Source: a virus
Direction: 5' to 3' (one strand)
Virus record (IMG/VR): IMGVR_UViG_3300009684_000183
Span: 1-22,725 of that record
Length of the DNA: 22,725 nt
Shown: positions 13,895-21,311 of the stretch, piece after piece
How the letters are laid out: each line of letters opens with the position of its first letter
Numbering within the stretch: position 1 is the first letter of the stretch
Position numbers and translations under genes: made by a program
The notes under the pieces: model-generated
What the model was told of the DNA's origin: nothing
Databases searched by the model: none
Seen by the model: only the letters and a program-made list of their open reading frames with translations

Positions 13895-15889
13895 TTATTT
13901 GCTCCATTTAACATCGATGCAAGGGTCTGCTTTAAGAGAAACTCTCTTACAGAACTTAGAACCTGCATCTTCCATTGCTTTTTGTAATTCTTTAGCGGTT
14001 ACTTCTGCTATGTCTTTAGAACATTCTACAAGAACCTCGTCATGAATTAAGTTAACTATTTTAACTTTGTTTATTAAGTTGTTTTTTACGATGTAATTTC
14101 TCCAAAAGAGAACACAAGCTAATTTAGTAATCTCAGCACTCTCTCCTTGAATAGGAAAATTCAAAGACATTCTTTCGATATCTCCTTTCTTTCTAAACCA
14201 TCTAGATACTTTCTCTTTTAGTACTTGGAAGGTAGGAGTATTGTCTTGTTTGTGCTTTTTGTATTTTGCCCAAAACCCTTCTTCTTGGAACTCTTTAGAA
14301 GATTCTTTAAACTCTTCAAAATAATTTACATAAGAACGCTTACCTGTCACAGGAGATATTAAAATGTAGCCATTGTTAATACCTTCTTTCTTTGTTGTCT
14401 CAAAGTAAGCTTTTAGTCCAGGAAATGCCATAAAGTAAGATTCATAAATTTTATTACCTTGTTCTACACTTAAGCCTAGTTGATCAGCTATACCAATACC
14501 ACTACCCCCATAGTTAATAGCAAAACCAGCAACTTTAGCACTTTGTCGTTTGTCTTTGTGTTTCTTTTTAATCTCGTCTAAAGTAAGTCCTTCTAGCTCG
14601 TCATACATCTTACTCGCAACAAACGAATGCATATCACCTAGGTCTTTGTCGTAAAACTCTAATAGATTATGGTCTAAGCATTTATTCACTAGAACAATTT
14701 GCTCTTGACCTGTATAATCACAACCTATAATTACATTACCTTCTTCTGCAGTAAAACAGTCTCTTGTCTCTTCATCTGATGGAATGTTTTGGAAGTTAAG
14801 ATAAGATTCTTTAGTCTTTGTATTTTTTCCTCCACTAGATAATCTGCCTGTATTCATTAATTGTTTAAATTGAGTATGCAATCTTCCTGTAGTAGGGTGA
14901 ATTTGATTAAGCCAATTTTCTCCATAAGTTCCTAAATCTTTTTGAGCTTGTTTATACTCTAAATAAGTTTCAATAATAGGAACTTTGTTTTTGAATTTAA
15001 ATAAGTGATTTGCTTCAATAGTGTCTTTTTCAACTCCTTTCTCAACCACTTTAGTATCTACGCCTAATTTTTGAAAAAATTGTACTACTTGCTGAGGAGA
15101 ATTCCAGTTAATATTAATCTTAGTTCCTGAAGAAAACAAGTCTAGTTGAGTAGTAATAAACTCTTCCATGTTACTGTCGATAATAAACTTGTTAAGAGCA
15201 CTCTCTGACTCTGCCAAAGAACTTTGTACTTCAATCATCTTCTTCTTCCACATAGCTTGATTAAGATGCATACCACAGAACTCTGTGTAAGCCAACACTT
15301 TAACAAACTCATTGTCCAAATCAATAGACACTAAGCTTCCTACTTCTTCTAATTTCTTAAGTTGAATTTCTCTAATTTCGTGAAGATACTCTACGTCCTT
15401 AGCTGAGTAAAGAATAAACTCTGTTGTTAACTTGCCATTGATGTTTGCTCTCTCCTCCTTATCTAAGTGAACTCCTATGTGTCTATCTACACAAGCAGCT
15501 AAAGAACATTTGTGAGAATCAATACCCAATGAAAGCGTTTTTTCGCCTAAGAAAGTGTCATAAACCTTAGTAGGAAATATGCCATTTACATAGAGGAATT
15601 TTAAATCAAATTTTAAGTTATGACCAATCAGACCTTTTTCTGTTAAAAGTGTCTTAAAACAGTGTATATCCACTGTAGCAGTGTCTACAACAAACTGATG
15701 TTCTCTATTACCTAACTGAATAGTATAAAGAGGGTCTATAAAGTAATCAAATCCACCTGTCTCTGAGTCAAAACCAATCCAGTCTAATTTTTCTAAATAC
15801 TCTAGCGACTGTTCTAGAGTACATTTTTGGATAAAATCCACTGACCTAAATTCAGGGATTTCTGTACGGTTTGTTATTAAGTATATCAT
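13895..15889 (-). CDS. polA: Family A DNA polymerase with 3'-5' exonuclease
   Basis: 664 residues, the replicative polymerase. Exonuclease motifs: D-S-E (D41, E43), N-L-K-F-D (91-95), Y-S-A-K-D (161-165). Polymerase motif A is C-D-Y-T-G-Q-E-Q (D391), motif B R-Q-S-A-K...Y-G (R448, K452, Y460, G461) and motif C H-D-E (616-618). All catalytic residues are intact. There is no 5'-nuclease domain, as in T7-type phage polymerases. Motif A reads DYTGQEQ instead of the bacterial DYSQIE, a common phage form. The start overlaps the NinG gene's stop by 4 bases. Confidence 0.95.
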   Translation of the reverse strand: MIYLITNRTEIPEFRSVDFIQKCTLEQSLEYLEKLDWIGFDSETGGFDYFIDPLYTIQLGNREHQFVVDTATVDIHCFKTLLTEKGLIGHNLKFDLKFLYVNGIFPTKVYDTFLGEKTLSLGIDSHKCSLAACVDRHIGVHLDKEERANINGKLTTEFILYSAKDVEYLHEIREIQLKKLEEVGSLVSIDLDNEFVKVLAYTEFCGMHLNQAMWKKKMIEVQSSLAESESALNKFIIDSNMEEFITTQLDLFSSGTKININWNSPQQVVQFFQKLGVDTKVVEKGVEKDTIEANHLFKFKNKVPIIETYLEYKQAQKDLGTYGENWLNQIHPTTGRLHTQFKQLMNTGRLSSGGKNTKTKESYLNFQNIPSDEETRDCFTAEEGNVIIGCDYTGQEQIVLVNKCLDHNLLEFYDKDLGDMHSFVASKMYDELEGLTLDEIKKKHKDKRQSAKVAGFAINYGGSGIGIADQLGLSVEQGNKIYESYFMAFPGLKAYFETTKKEGINNGYILISPVTGKRSYVNYFEEFKESSKEFQEEGFWAKYKKHKQDNTPTFQVLKEKVSRWFRKKGDIERMSLNFPIQGESAEITKLACVLFWRNYIVKNNLINKVKIVNLIHDEVLVECSKDIAEVTAKELQKAMEDAGSKFCKRVSLKADPCIDVKWSK

Positions 15890-16545
15890 ACTTTAATTAA
15901 TTTTTGAATAACTCTACTATAATTGTAATCAGCGTTACTAAGGATAACGAACTTTTCTTCAATAGACATGTTTGGTTGACTTTCAATCTGGCTTAAAGCA
16001 TCCTTATAGATGTCATAAATTTCTTTACGATCTGAATTATTTAATTTTAAACTAACTGTAGAAAGTTTTAATAATACTTCTGTCATTCCTTCATTCCAGA
16101 TTCGATTTAGAGATTTTCCTAAATTCCATACATGATGAGGAGTGTAAAGATTACAAGTAGGACAACCTGGTAGTAAATTTCTTAAATCCACTCTTGTCAT
16201 TGACTTTGTTCTGCTTATAAAATGGCAACATTGCAGTTGTTTTTTATCCATTTTAACTTCACATGCATAGCATTTTTCTTCATAAGCAGCTCTAATTAAC
16301 CAAGAAGTCATTTGGTCTAACCTAGATTGAGTGATTGTGTTTTTAATTTTTTCTCTCTTTTTAGCTTTTCTTTCTTTTAGTGCTTCTAACTTTATCTTTT
16401 TGGTACAGACAGCACATATTTTCTTAGTTTTATTGGCTAAAGGTCGAACTTTACTACAAACAGAACAAGGAATTGATTCTTTGACCTTCTCAGTAGGCTC
16501 TCCTTTGATAGGAGTTTTTTTTGGGGTTACGTTTCTACGTATCAT
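15886..16545 (-). CDS. ninG: NinG-like recombination protein
   Basis: 219 residues. Two cysteine clusters form zinc-binding sites: C27/C30 with C44/C47, and C92/C95 with C107-H108 and C128/C131 (A-C-E, C-C-H-F, G-C-P-T-C-N). A basic linker (KERKAKKREKIKNT) joins them. The order and spacing match lambda NinG (Rap), a structure-selective endonuclease that cuts recombination intermediates. It is the first gene after a terminator; the leader before the ATG has a TAAATTTG box (16559-16552) but no TTG at the proper distance, so promoter status is uncertain. It overlaps the polymerase start. Confidence 0.75.
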   Translation of the reverse strand: MIRRNVTPKKTPIKGEPTEKVKESIPCSVCSKVRPLANKTKKICAVCTKKIKLEALKERKAKKREKIKNTITQSRLDQMTSWLIRAAYEEKCYACEVKMDKKQLQCCHFISRTKSMTRVDLRNLLPGCPTCNLYTPHHVWNLGKSLNRIWNEGMTEVLLKLSTVSLKLNNSDRKEIYDIYKDALSQIESQPNMSIEEKFVILSNADYNYSRVIQKLIKV

Positions 16546-16562
16546 AGTTTACAAATTTAAAT

Positions 16563-16584
16563 AAAAGGGAGGAATAAACCTCCC
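16563..16584 (-). terminator. Intrinsic terminator between the coiled-coil gene and NinG
   Basis: On the minus strand, GGGAGG (16584-16579), a 6-base loop, CCTCCC (16572-16567) and TTTTATTT. It would partly end transcription from the upstream primase/UNG genes and lies about 20 bases before the NinG start. Confidence 0.75.
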
Positions 16585-16597
16585 TCAATTAATTTTT

Positions 16598-16813
16598 TTA
16601 TTGTGAATCGTCTTTTTCGATTTTTCGTTTGCTTTCTTCTTTTAAGAAGTCACTAAACGCTTCAATCTCTGCAAGTCTGCCTTTTATTTCACAGTAATCA
16701 AACTCTGTCTCTTTAGGCTCTTGTCTTAAACGAGTTATTCTTGATTGTAAATATTCAATCATTTTACTCTTTAAGTCATAGTATCCTAGTTTTTCATATT
16801 CTAAGTATGTCAT
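16598..16813 (-). CDS. Small coiled-coil protein
   Basis: 71 residues, highly charged: basic first half (YLQSRITRLRQEPKE) and acidic second half ending EESKRKIEKDDSQ. Heptad-like spacing over residues ~15-65 suggests a coiled coil. Its ATG overlaps the UNG stop by 4 bases. No family recognised. Confidence 0.6.
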   Translation of the reverse strand: MTYLEYEKLGYYDLKSKMIEYLQSRITRLRQEPKETEFDYCEIKGRLAEIEAFSDFLKEESKRKIEKDDSQ

Positions 16814-17544
16814 TGGTCTATTTTAAAATCTTTTAAGTGATCTACTGTATGAGGTAATTCTAACCAATCTATAGTCTCTCCGTTATAAAGTTGAAGTATG
16901 CGATTAATCTCATTGAAATGATCGCATTCCCAAATTCCTCCTGTATAAGTAGCAGAAGCAGGATGACTACATTCTAAAATATACTGGCTTTCAGGATTAA
17001 GATACTTTTTATACTTTTGAGCATCTTTACCCCACAAAACAAATATATGTCCAGGAAGCTCGTTTAAAGCCTCTAAAACAGCCTTAGTAAAGAAGTCCCA
17101 CTGTTTTAAGTGTGAACCTGCTTTGCCTTTCTCGACTGTTAGAGCACTGTTTAACATTAGAACACCTTGCTTAGTCCAATTCTCTATGTTAAGATCTGTA
17201 GGAAATGCTAAATCATCAGGATAGCAAGTCTCTTTAATCTTTTGATAAATAATCCTAAGAGAAGGAGGAACAAAATCTCTGTTTTTTGGAGCAAATGAAA
17301 GTCCGCATGCAACAGGTTCTCCTTTATATTCAGTAAAGTAAGGATCCATCGAAACAATAGTTACACGAGTCTTCATATAAGGAGTAAGTTGAAATGCTCT
17401 AAAAATCTCTTCTCTTAAAGGAAAGATTTGTTTAGTCTTTCTTTCTTCTGCTATAAACTTAGCAAGTTCCATAAACTCAGGAGACTCAATGGTTGGTTGT
17501 AGTCTTACATACCAATCATCAGGAATGTTAATTAATTTTGTCAT
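16810..17544 (-). CDS. ung: Uracil-DNA glycosylase with divergent active-site motifs
   Basis: 244 residues. The water-activating motif, usually GQDPYH, reads SMDPYF (65-70) and keeps the catalytic D67 but has M for Q and F for H. The N-binding motif LLLN reads L-M-L-N (N132) and the HPSPLS motif reads H-P-A-S-A-T-Y (H194 kept). The GLSFAP (81-86) and VLWG (169-172) signatures are typical of family 1 UNG. So the fold and the Asp/His pair are preserved, while uracil-contact residues differ. Uracil removal, or a changed base preference, is plausible. It is translationally coupled to its neighbours through overlaps on both sides. Confidence 0.75.
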   Translation of the reverse strand: MTKLINIPDDWYVRLQPTIESPEFMELAKFIAEERKTKQIFPLREEIFRAFQLTPYMKTRVTIVSMDPYFTEYKGEPVACGLSFAPKNRDFVPPSLRIIYQKIKETCYPDDLAFPTDLNIENWTKQGVLMLNSALTVEKGKAGSHLKQWDFFTKAVLEALNELPGHIFVLWGKDAQKYKKYLNPESQYILECSHPASATYTGGIWECDHFNEINRILQLYNGETIDWLELPHTVDHLKDFKIDQ

Positions 17545-18230
17545 ATTTCTTGTATTATCTCTAAGCCATCAACAAAACCTCTACCTACTCTAAGTCTACC
17601 TCTTGTTAAAGTTATGTTTTCAAAGTTAACAAGTTTAGTCTTAATGAATTCTTGAGTAGCATATTTTTTAATGCCTATCTGAGTATCAATATCTCCAAAT
17701 ATATCAGGATAAGTTTCTTTAAGAGCATCTAAAATACTAATAAAGTTAGCTAAATACGTCCTATCTGTTTCTACTAAATCTGAATGCTTTTTTAAGCAGT
17801 TAATAACCGTACTGTGATCTCTTCCAAACAACTCTCCACAATGAGTAGTCGTGTAGTTTAAATAAAGGACCATAATAGCATTAATTTGATTACGACAATC
17901 TACAGGTATCCTTTTTCTAGAACGACACAAAGCTTCGTTTAAAGTAAGTCTATTTACTTCAGCTGCCTTAGTTATTATAGAGAGTTCCACATCTGTAAAT
18001 GTAGAAAGCTCAGGTACAAACTCTTTCTTTGCCTCTAATGTGCTTTGAATCTTTTCTACAGTTTTTGATCTTATTGTTTTTAAACGTTTTACGTTATGGT
18101 AATTTTGTACTTTCTTTTTAAAGATATGTTCTCCATTTCTCACAAATGCTTCCAATTGCAAAGAAGACAATCCTTGGCTCTTTCCTATTTTTTCTAATCC
18201 TTCTAGGATAAGATCTCTAACTGTTTGCAT
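17541..18230 (-). CDS. Protein with DnaA domain IV-like DNA-binding region
   Basis: 229 residues. Residues ~80-155 match the C-terminal (domain IV) helix-turn-helix of the DnaA initiator: a first helix IITKAAEVNRLTLNEAL, then S-R-K-R...N-Q-I-N-A-I-M-V-L-Y-L (104-124) and the signature G-R-D-H-S-T-V (136-142), which contacts the DnaA box in DnaA. There is no AAA+ ATPase domain. The N-terminus (1-70) is basic and helical. It may bind a phage origin and recruit the primase or DnaB encoded beside it; that role is inferred. It overlaps the primase by 28 bases. Confidence 0.75.
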   Translation of the reverse strand: MQTVRDLILEGLEKIGKSQGLSSLQLEAFVRNGEHIFKKKVQNYHNVKRLKTIRSKTVEKIQSTLEAKKEFVPELSTFTDVELSIITKAAEVNRLTLNEALCRSRKRIPVDCRNQINAIMVLYLNYTTTHCGELFGRDHSTVINCLKKHSDLVETDRTYLANFISILDALKETYPDIFGDIDTQIGIKKYATQEFIKTKLVNFENITLTRGRLRVGRGFVDGLEIIQEI

Positions 18231-19186
18231 ATTTCTATTAATTTTTCTTTTCCGTAATTTTTATAAATGTCACTAGGGTCTTTACCCCACCTTTCTTCGT
18301 GAAATAAGCAAGGTATTTTATACTTATCCATTATTTTTGTACACCCTATTTTACCTGCTTCATCTGCGTCAAACCAAAGATATAGTTTATTGAATCTTGA
18401 TTGTAGAATCTCGTAGGCATTTTCTGATAAAGGTGTATTTTCGCTTCTTACAGCAACTGCATTAATCCCCAAAGAGGATAAGGTCATTACATCTTTTAAA
18501 CCTTTTGTAATAACAAGAATCTCTCCTTTGTGAGGAAGTTGAGTATAACCCTCTAGAATACCTCCAAAATAAGAAGATCTGAATTTATTTTTTTTATCAG
18601 CAAACGGCCTATAAAGTTTGAACTTGTCTTTTTCCTTGTAGCGATAACAAGGGTCAAATTCATTATTTAAATACCATATTTCATCTGCTATCCATGCTTT
18701 GTCTACTTTTCTAATATCATAGAATTTAAGCATAGATTCTGAGATTCCAAAATTACCCCAATAAGCCAAGTCTTTTTTGTTAAACTTAGTCAGTTTAAGT
18801 TTGATATTAGCGGGTTTAATTTCTGGTACTACACTCAGTTTAGTTTCCATTTTAAGTCTTTCTTTGTCTTCTAGATTCAAAGAGGTTAGTTGGAAGTCCG
18901 ACTCTATCTTATAAAGAATATCAGGATACTGGTAGCCAGTTCGCATACAAGCAACATCTATAGGGGTGTAATACACCTTTTCAGTTGCATAGTCTACAAA
19001 ATATAAATTACCTGATTGAGACCATCGAAAGATACAACTTGCATTAGTATCTTTTCTGAAAGGATTTACATACTTTTTACCTAAGCGAATTTCATCGTTA
19101 AAATAAAAAGACATAACTCTTTCTTGTCCCAATAAGGAATAGATAGATTGTACACTTGGTCTGATTTCTAAAGATTCTAGATTCAT
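18203..19186 (-). CDS. DnaG-like primase with TOPRIM domain
   Basis: 327 residues. The N-terminal part follows the primase zinc-domain-like pattern (N-P-F-R-K-D-T-N-A-S-C-I-F and then D-Y-A-T, 41-68) but lacks the zinc cysteines. The TOPRIM domain has I-T-K-G-L-K-D (226-232), F-D-A-D-E-A-G (272-278) and K-D-P-S-D (302-306). The usual catalytic Glu of motif I is replaced (ITKG), a form seen in several phage primases. It primes lagging-strand synthesis with the DnaB helicase. The ATG directly abuts a terminator-like T-run. Confidence 0.8.
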   Translation of the reverse strand: MNLESLEIRPSVQSIYSLLGQERVMSFYFNDEIRLGKKYVNPFRKDTNASCIFRWSQSGNLYFVDYATEKVYYTPIDVACMRTGYQYPDILYKIESDFQLTSLNLEDKERLKMETKLSVVPEIKPANIKLKLTKFNKKDLAYWGNFGISESMLKFYDIRKVDKAWIADEIWYLNNEFDPCYRYKEKDKFKLYRPFADKKNKFRSSYFGGILEGYTQLPHKGEILVITKGLKDVMTLSSLGINAVAVRSENTPLSENAYEILQSRFNKLYLWFDADEAGKIGCTKIMDKYKIPCLFHEERWGKDPSDIYKNYGKEKLIEICKQLEILS

Positions 19187-19212
19187 AAAAAAGGGGAGTT
19201 TTTACACTCCCC
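19187..19212 (-). terminator. Terminator or attenuator directly upstream of the primase ATG
   Basis: On the minus strand, GGGGAGT (19212-19206), a 6-base loop, ACTCCCC (19199-19193), then TTTTTT (19192-19187) and at once the ATG of the primase at 19186. It would stop transcription coming from the SSB-like gene, or modulate primase expression by hairpin formation at the start codon. Confidence 0.75.
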
Positions 19213-19219
19213 AATTAAA

Positions 19220-20065
19220 TTAGAACAATGAAATAGGTGCTGAATCCGCAAAAGGATTAGCTATCTCTGTAGGAGTATCTCCAAACATCATAATAGGAGC
19301 ATTAGCGTCTACTTCGTTTGTAGCAGGTGCTAATTCCGCATTATACTCATTGAAGGTAAATGAACCATTATAGAATGATTTAAAACCATATTGACCCATA
19401 ACATTCTTAGTTACGTAGTCAGTTACTTTACCATATACATTAAGGAAAATTCCTGTATAAACGTCTTGGTATTTACCGTCTTTGATACCCATAAGAACTT
19501 TAACACCACCGTCTTTTTCATTAAAATGGTTAAAGAAATTAACTAGTTCACTTCCATTACCTTTAGTTAAGGTAGCCCAAGAAGTCAACACCAACGGATT
19601 GCTTTTAGGAGAAATGTTACCATAAGCTTTCAAAAGAGAATAAATAGTCTCTTCTCCTCCTTTAGCTTCACGAATACTCTTCATGTCAATTTTTCTTTCA
19701 GGTTGTAATCCTGCTTGTGCTTCACTTAATAAAGATAAGTTCTCAGCCCATGCAGTTTTAGTAAAATCATCAATCCACTGTTTCTTACCTGCATTAGACA
19801 TACGAGTATTGTTGTCTACCCAAATAGAAAACTTACCTTTCAATTCTGTCTTAAAAGAAGGGTGGTTAACATACCAAAAATCTAAACGAGTGTTTTTCTC
19901 GGTTACATAGTTAGGTTCTTTTACTTTCTCAATGTCCACACCTAAGATACTTGCTAAAGTCTTAGTGTCTGGGTTAACTGAAATAATTTGAACAGGAGCA
20001 AATCCTGTGTACATTTTACGAGATGATGCACTCGCTTCTCTGGTTTCTAAGTTGTCGAAATTCAT
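19220..20065 (-). CDS. Probable single-stranded DNA-binding protein
   Basis: 281 residues. The core resembles phage ssDNA-binding proteins of the type seen next to Sak4-like genes: W-Y-V-N-H-P (about 68-73), then a beta strand F-S-I-W-V-D, then Q-W-I-D-D-F-T-K-T-A-W (about 101-111), similar to the 'tG..q.iD..G.TAW' pattern. The C-terminus is acidic and ends DSAPISLF, an acidic-aromatic tail like that used by SSBs to contact partners. I cannot confirm the fold, and the family name is not certain. Placed just downstream of the Sak4-like gene and upstream of the primase. Confidence 0.5.
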   Translation of the reverse strand: MNFDNLETREASASSRKMYTGFAPVQIISVNPDTKTLASILGVDIEKVKEPNYVTEKNTRLDFWYVNHPSFKTELKGKFSIWVDNNTRMSNAGKKQWIDDFTKTAWAENLSLLSEAQAGLQPERKIDMKSIREAKGGEETIYSLLKAYGNISPKSNPLVLTSWATLTKGNGSELVNFFNHFNEKDGGVKVLMGIKDGKYQDVYTGIFLNVYGKVTDYVTKNVMGQYGFKSFYNGSFTFNEYNAELAPATNEVDANAPIMMFGDTPTEIANPFADSAPISLF

Positions 20066-20084
20066 AATTTATTTTTTGTTTTTT

Positions 20085-20342
20085 TTATTTTGATTTTTTA
20101 CTTGTTGTTGTTGGTACTACTACCTCTTCTGCATAATATGCATCGATGATTTCGCATACTGCATTTAAGTCATTTGGAATAAGGGTGTCATCAAACATTC
20201 CCATAGGAGATTTAGCAGGATACATACGAAAACGGTTAGTTACAAAATTGTAAGTAGGATTACCATCTTTGTCTTCGTCTACATGAGTATAAAGACAGAT
20301 AGTAAACAAACCTTCAAGAACAATTTGGTTGTCGAGCATTTT
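20085..20342 (-). CDS. Sak4-like ATPase, 3' exon
   Basis: The exon starts at AAA 20342 and ends at TAA 20085-20087. It encodes KMLDNQIVLEGLFTICLYTH, then YNFVTNRFRMYPAKSPMGMFDD, then a short tail (EVVVPTTTSKKSK). This is the C-terminal part of the recombination ATPase encoded by the 5' exon at 21312-21767. A 69-codon-plus frame from the ATG at 20345 exists only because the last intron bases (ATG before AAA) form a start codon. On joining, T-I-G|K-M-L-D-N-Q is restored, which is the conserved motif in this family. The complete spliced protein is 237 residues. Confidence 0.85.
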   Translation of the reverse strand, partial: KMLDNQIVLEGLFTICLYTHVDEDKDGNPTYNFVTNRFRMYPAKSPMGMFDDTLIPNDLNAVCEIIDAYYAEEVVVPTTTSKKSK

Positions 20343-20350
20343 CATTGATA

Positions 20351-20369
20351 CCTTAAGGTTTCCCGAAAG
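20351..20369 (-). repeat. Short repeat flanking the intron endonuclease, downstream copy
   Basis: On the minus strand CTTTCGGGAAACC..., nearly identical to CTTTCGGGGAAACG... at 21120-21101. The two copies flank the endonuclease gene inside the intron (one G missing). Confidence 0.7.
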
Positions 20370-20371
20370 GA

Positions 20372-21058
20372 TTAGACTATATCTTGTAATTCATTTGCAT
20401 TTTTATATTTCCAACCAAAGCCTCCAGCTGTCTTTCCTCTTCCAACACAACAATTTTGGATAGCTCCTCTATGTGTGTTGTTTGCTAAAGCAACATGTTG
20501 TAAAGAAAGATACTCTTCTATAAAATCTCCTTGTTTAGAGAATTTTAAGACAGGTTTATATCTTTTTGCTTTGGTTTCTTGAGATTGTTTTTTACCGAGG
20601 TTAATTTGTCGAAGTTTCTCTTTTGTAATTTCCGACAATTTTATACCAATTCTTGATTCGCTCATTTTCTTCTTAGAAACACTTGTATGTTTAAATCCTG
20701 CCATTTTTTCACGCATTTTTTGTTTGCGTTCTTTACTATAGATTTGATTTTTATTTCCATCTCCTCCATCAGTCATGTTAAGCAGTTTATAATTCCAAGC
20801 TTTAAATTGTGCAATCCAGTATTGTTCAGTAATTTCCCAAATAGTTTCATCTATTTCTTCAATAGCCTCAATAATAGGAATTAAATCATTTTTATATAAT
20901 TGTTTTATCCAATTACACTTGTGACTTGTTTCTCTATCTCGTATAGCACTCATGATATGGCCATCAAGCCTTCTTTGTAAAGTTTGTACAGTTTTTCCAA
21001 TGTACCTTATCTCTAAAGTAGTTGGGTCTGATAACGTATAAATTTTTACTTTTCTCAT
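20372..21058 (-). CDS. Intron-encoded GIY-YIG homing endonuclease
   Basis: 228 residues. GIY-YIG core: K-I-Y (5-7), R-Y-I-G-K-T (18-23), R-R (29-30) and E79 in E-Q-Y-W-I. The segment N-M-T-D-G-G-D-G-N is typical of the phage families. NUMOD3-like repeats follow (about 107-160). The last ~45 residues (K-P-V-L-K-F-S...G-G-F-G-W-K-Y) match a NUMOD1 domain, which recognises DNA. It lies wholly in the intron and should cut an intronless Sak4-like gene near the splice junction, driving intron homing. It has a promoter of its own (21063-21093), only 4 bases before the ATG, so the transcript is probably nearly leaderless. Confidence 0.9.
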   Translation of the reverse strand: MRKVKIYTLSDPTTLEIRYIGKTVQTLQRRLDGHIMSAIRDRETSHKCNWIKQLYKNDLIPIIEAIEEIDETIWEITEQYWIAQFKAWNYKLLNMTDGGDGNKNQIYSKERKQKMREKMAGFKHTSVSKKKMSESRIGIKLSEITKEKLRQINLGKKQSQETKAKRYKPVLKFSKQGDFIEEYLSLQHVALANNTHRGAIQNCCVGRGKTAGGFGWKYKNANELQDIV

Positions 21059-21062
21059 GATT

Positions 21063-21093
21063 CAAATATACTAAAACTATTGGTAAAATGCAA
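21063..21093 (-). promoter_or_regulatory. Bacteroidota-type promoter inside the intron
   Basis: On the minus strand, TTG (21093-21091), a 20-base spacer, then TATATTTG (21070-21063), matching TTG-N20-TAnnTTTG. The endonuclease ATG begins 4 bases further on, at 21058. It would let the homing endonuclease be made independently of splicing. Confidence 0.75.
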
Positions 21094-21100
21094 GTAATTA

Positions 21101-21120
21101 CCTCACCGTTTCCCCGAAAG
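21101..21120 (-). repeat. Short repeat flanking the intron endonuclease, upstream copy
   Basis: On the minus strand CTTTCGGGGAAACG, partner of the repeat at 20351-20369. It also forms part of a P9-like stem CGAGAGTTT...AAACTTTCG. Confidence 0.7.
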
Positions 21121-21311
21121 TTTTAAACTCTCGAGTACTCCCCTTCACGGGGATAGTCGTTGAACGTTCTTCCCTATTTTCATAGTAGGAAGCTTCGCTG
21201 CTGATTACCCAATCCTAGTCTCTTTCACTTTGCTGAAGTCATTACTGCTTCAGGGAGTGTACTAGGCTCTAAGGGCGTTCCAGTCAATTAGATGAGTACA
21301 GGCAAATGTTC

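Larger units (their letters stand above)
20343..21311 (-). ncRNA. Group I self-splicing intron with embedded GIY-YIG gene
   Basis: The sequence interrupts the Sak4-like gene after GGT (21312) and ends with G at 20343. Evidence: the 5' exon end ATAGGT pairs with GCCTGT in the intron just downstream (P1, with the U.G pair at the splice site). The last intron base is G. A CATTT just upstream of the guide pairs with exon 2 (AAATG), a P10. Inside are Q-like GGTAATCAGCAGC and R/S-like GTTCAACGACTATCCCC segments, a P6-like stem CTTCC...GGGAAG and further stems. Joining the exons restores one reading frame. The intron is 969 bases, of which 687 are the endonuclease gene. Confidence 0.85.

Noticed and set aside
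16552-16559. TAAATTTG as promoter for the NinG gene
   Set aside because: No TTG about 20 bases upstream; the expected region overlaps the terminator stem.
20343-20345. ATG at 20345 as a genuine start of a small separate gene
   Set aside because: It is the last intron bases followed by exon 2; joining with the 5' exon restores one conserved protein.
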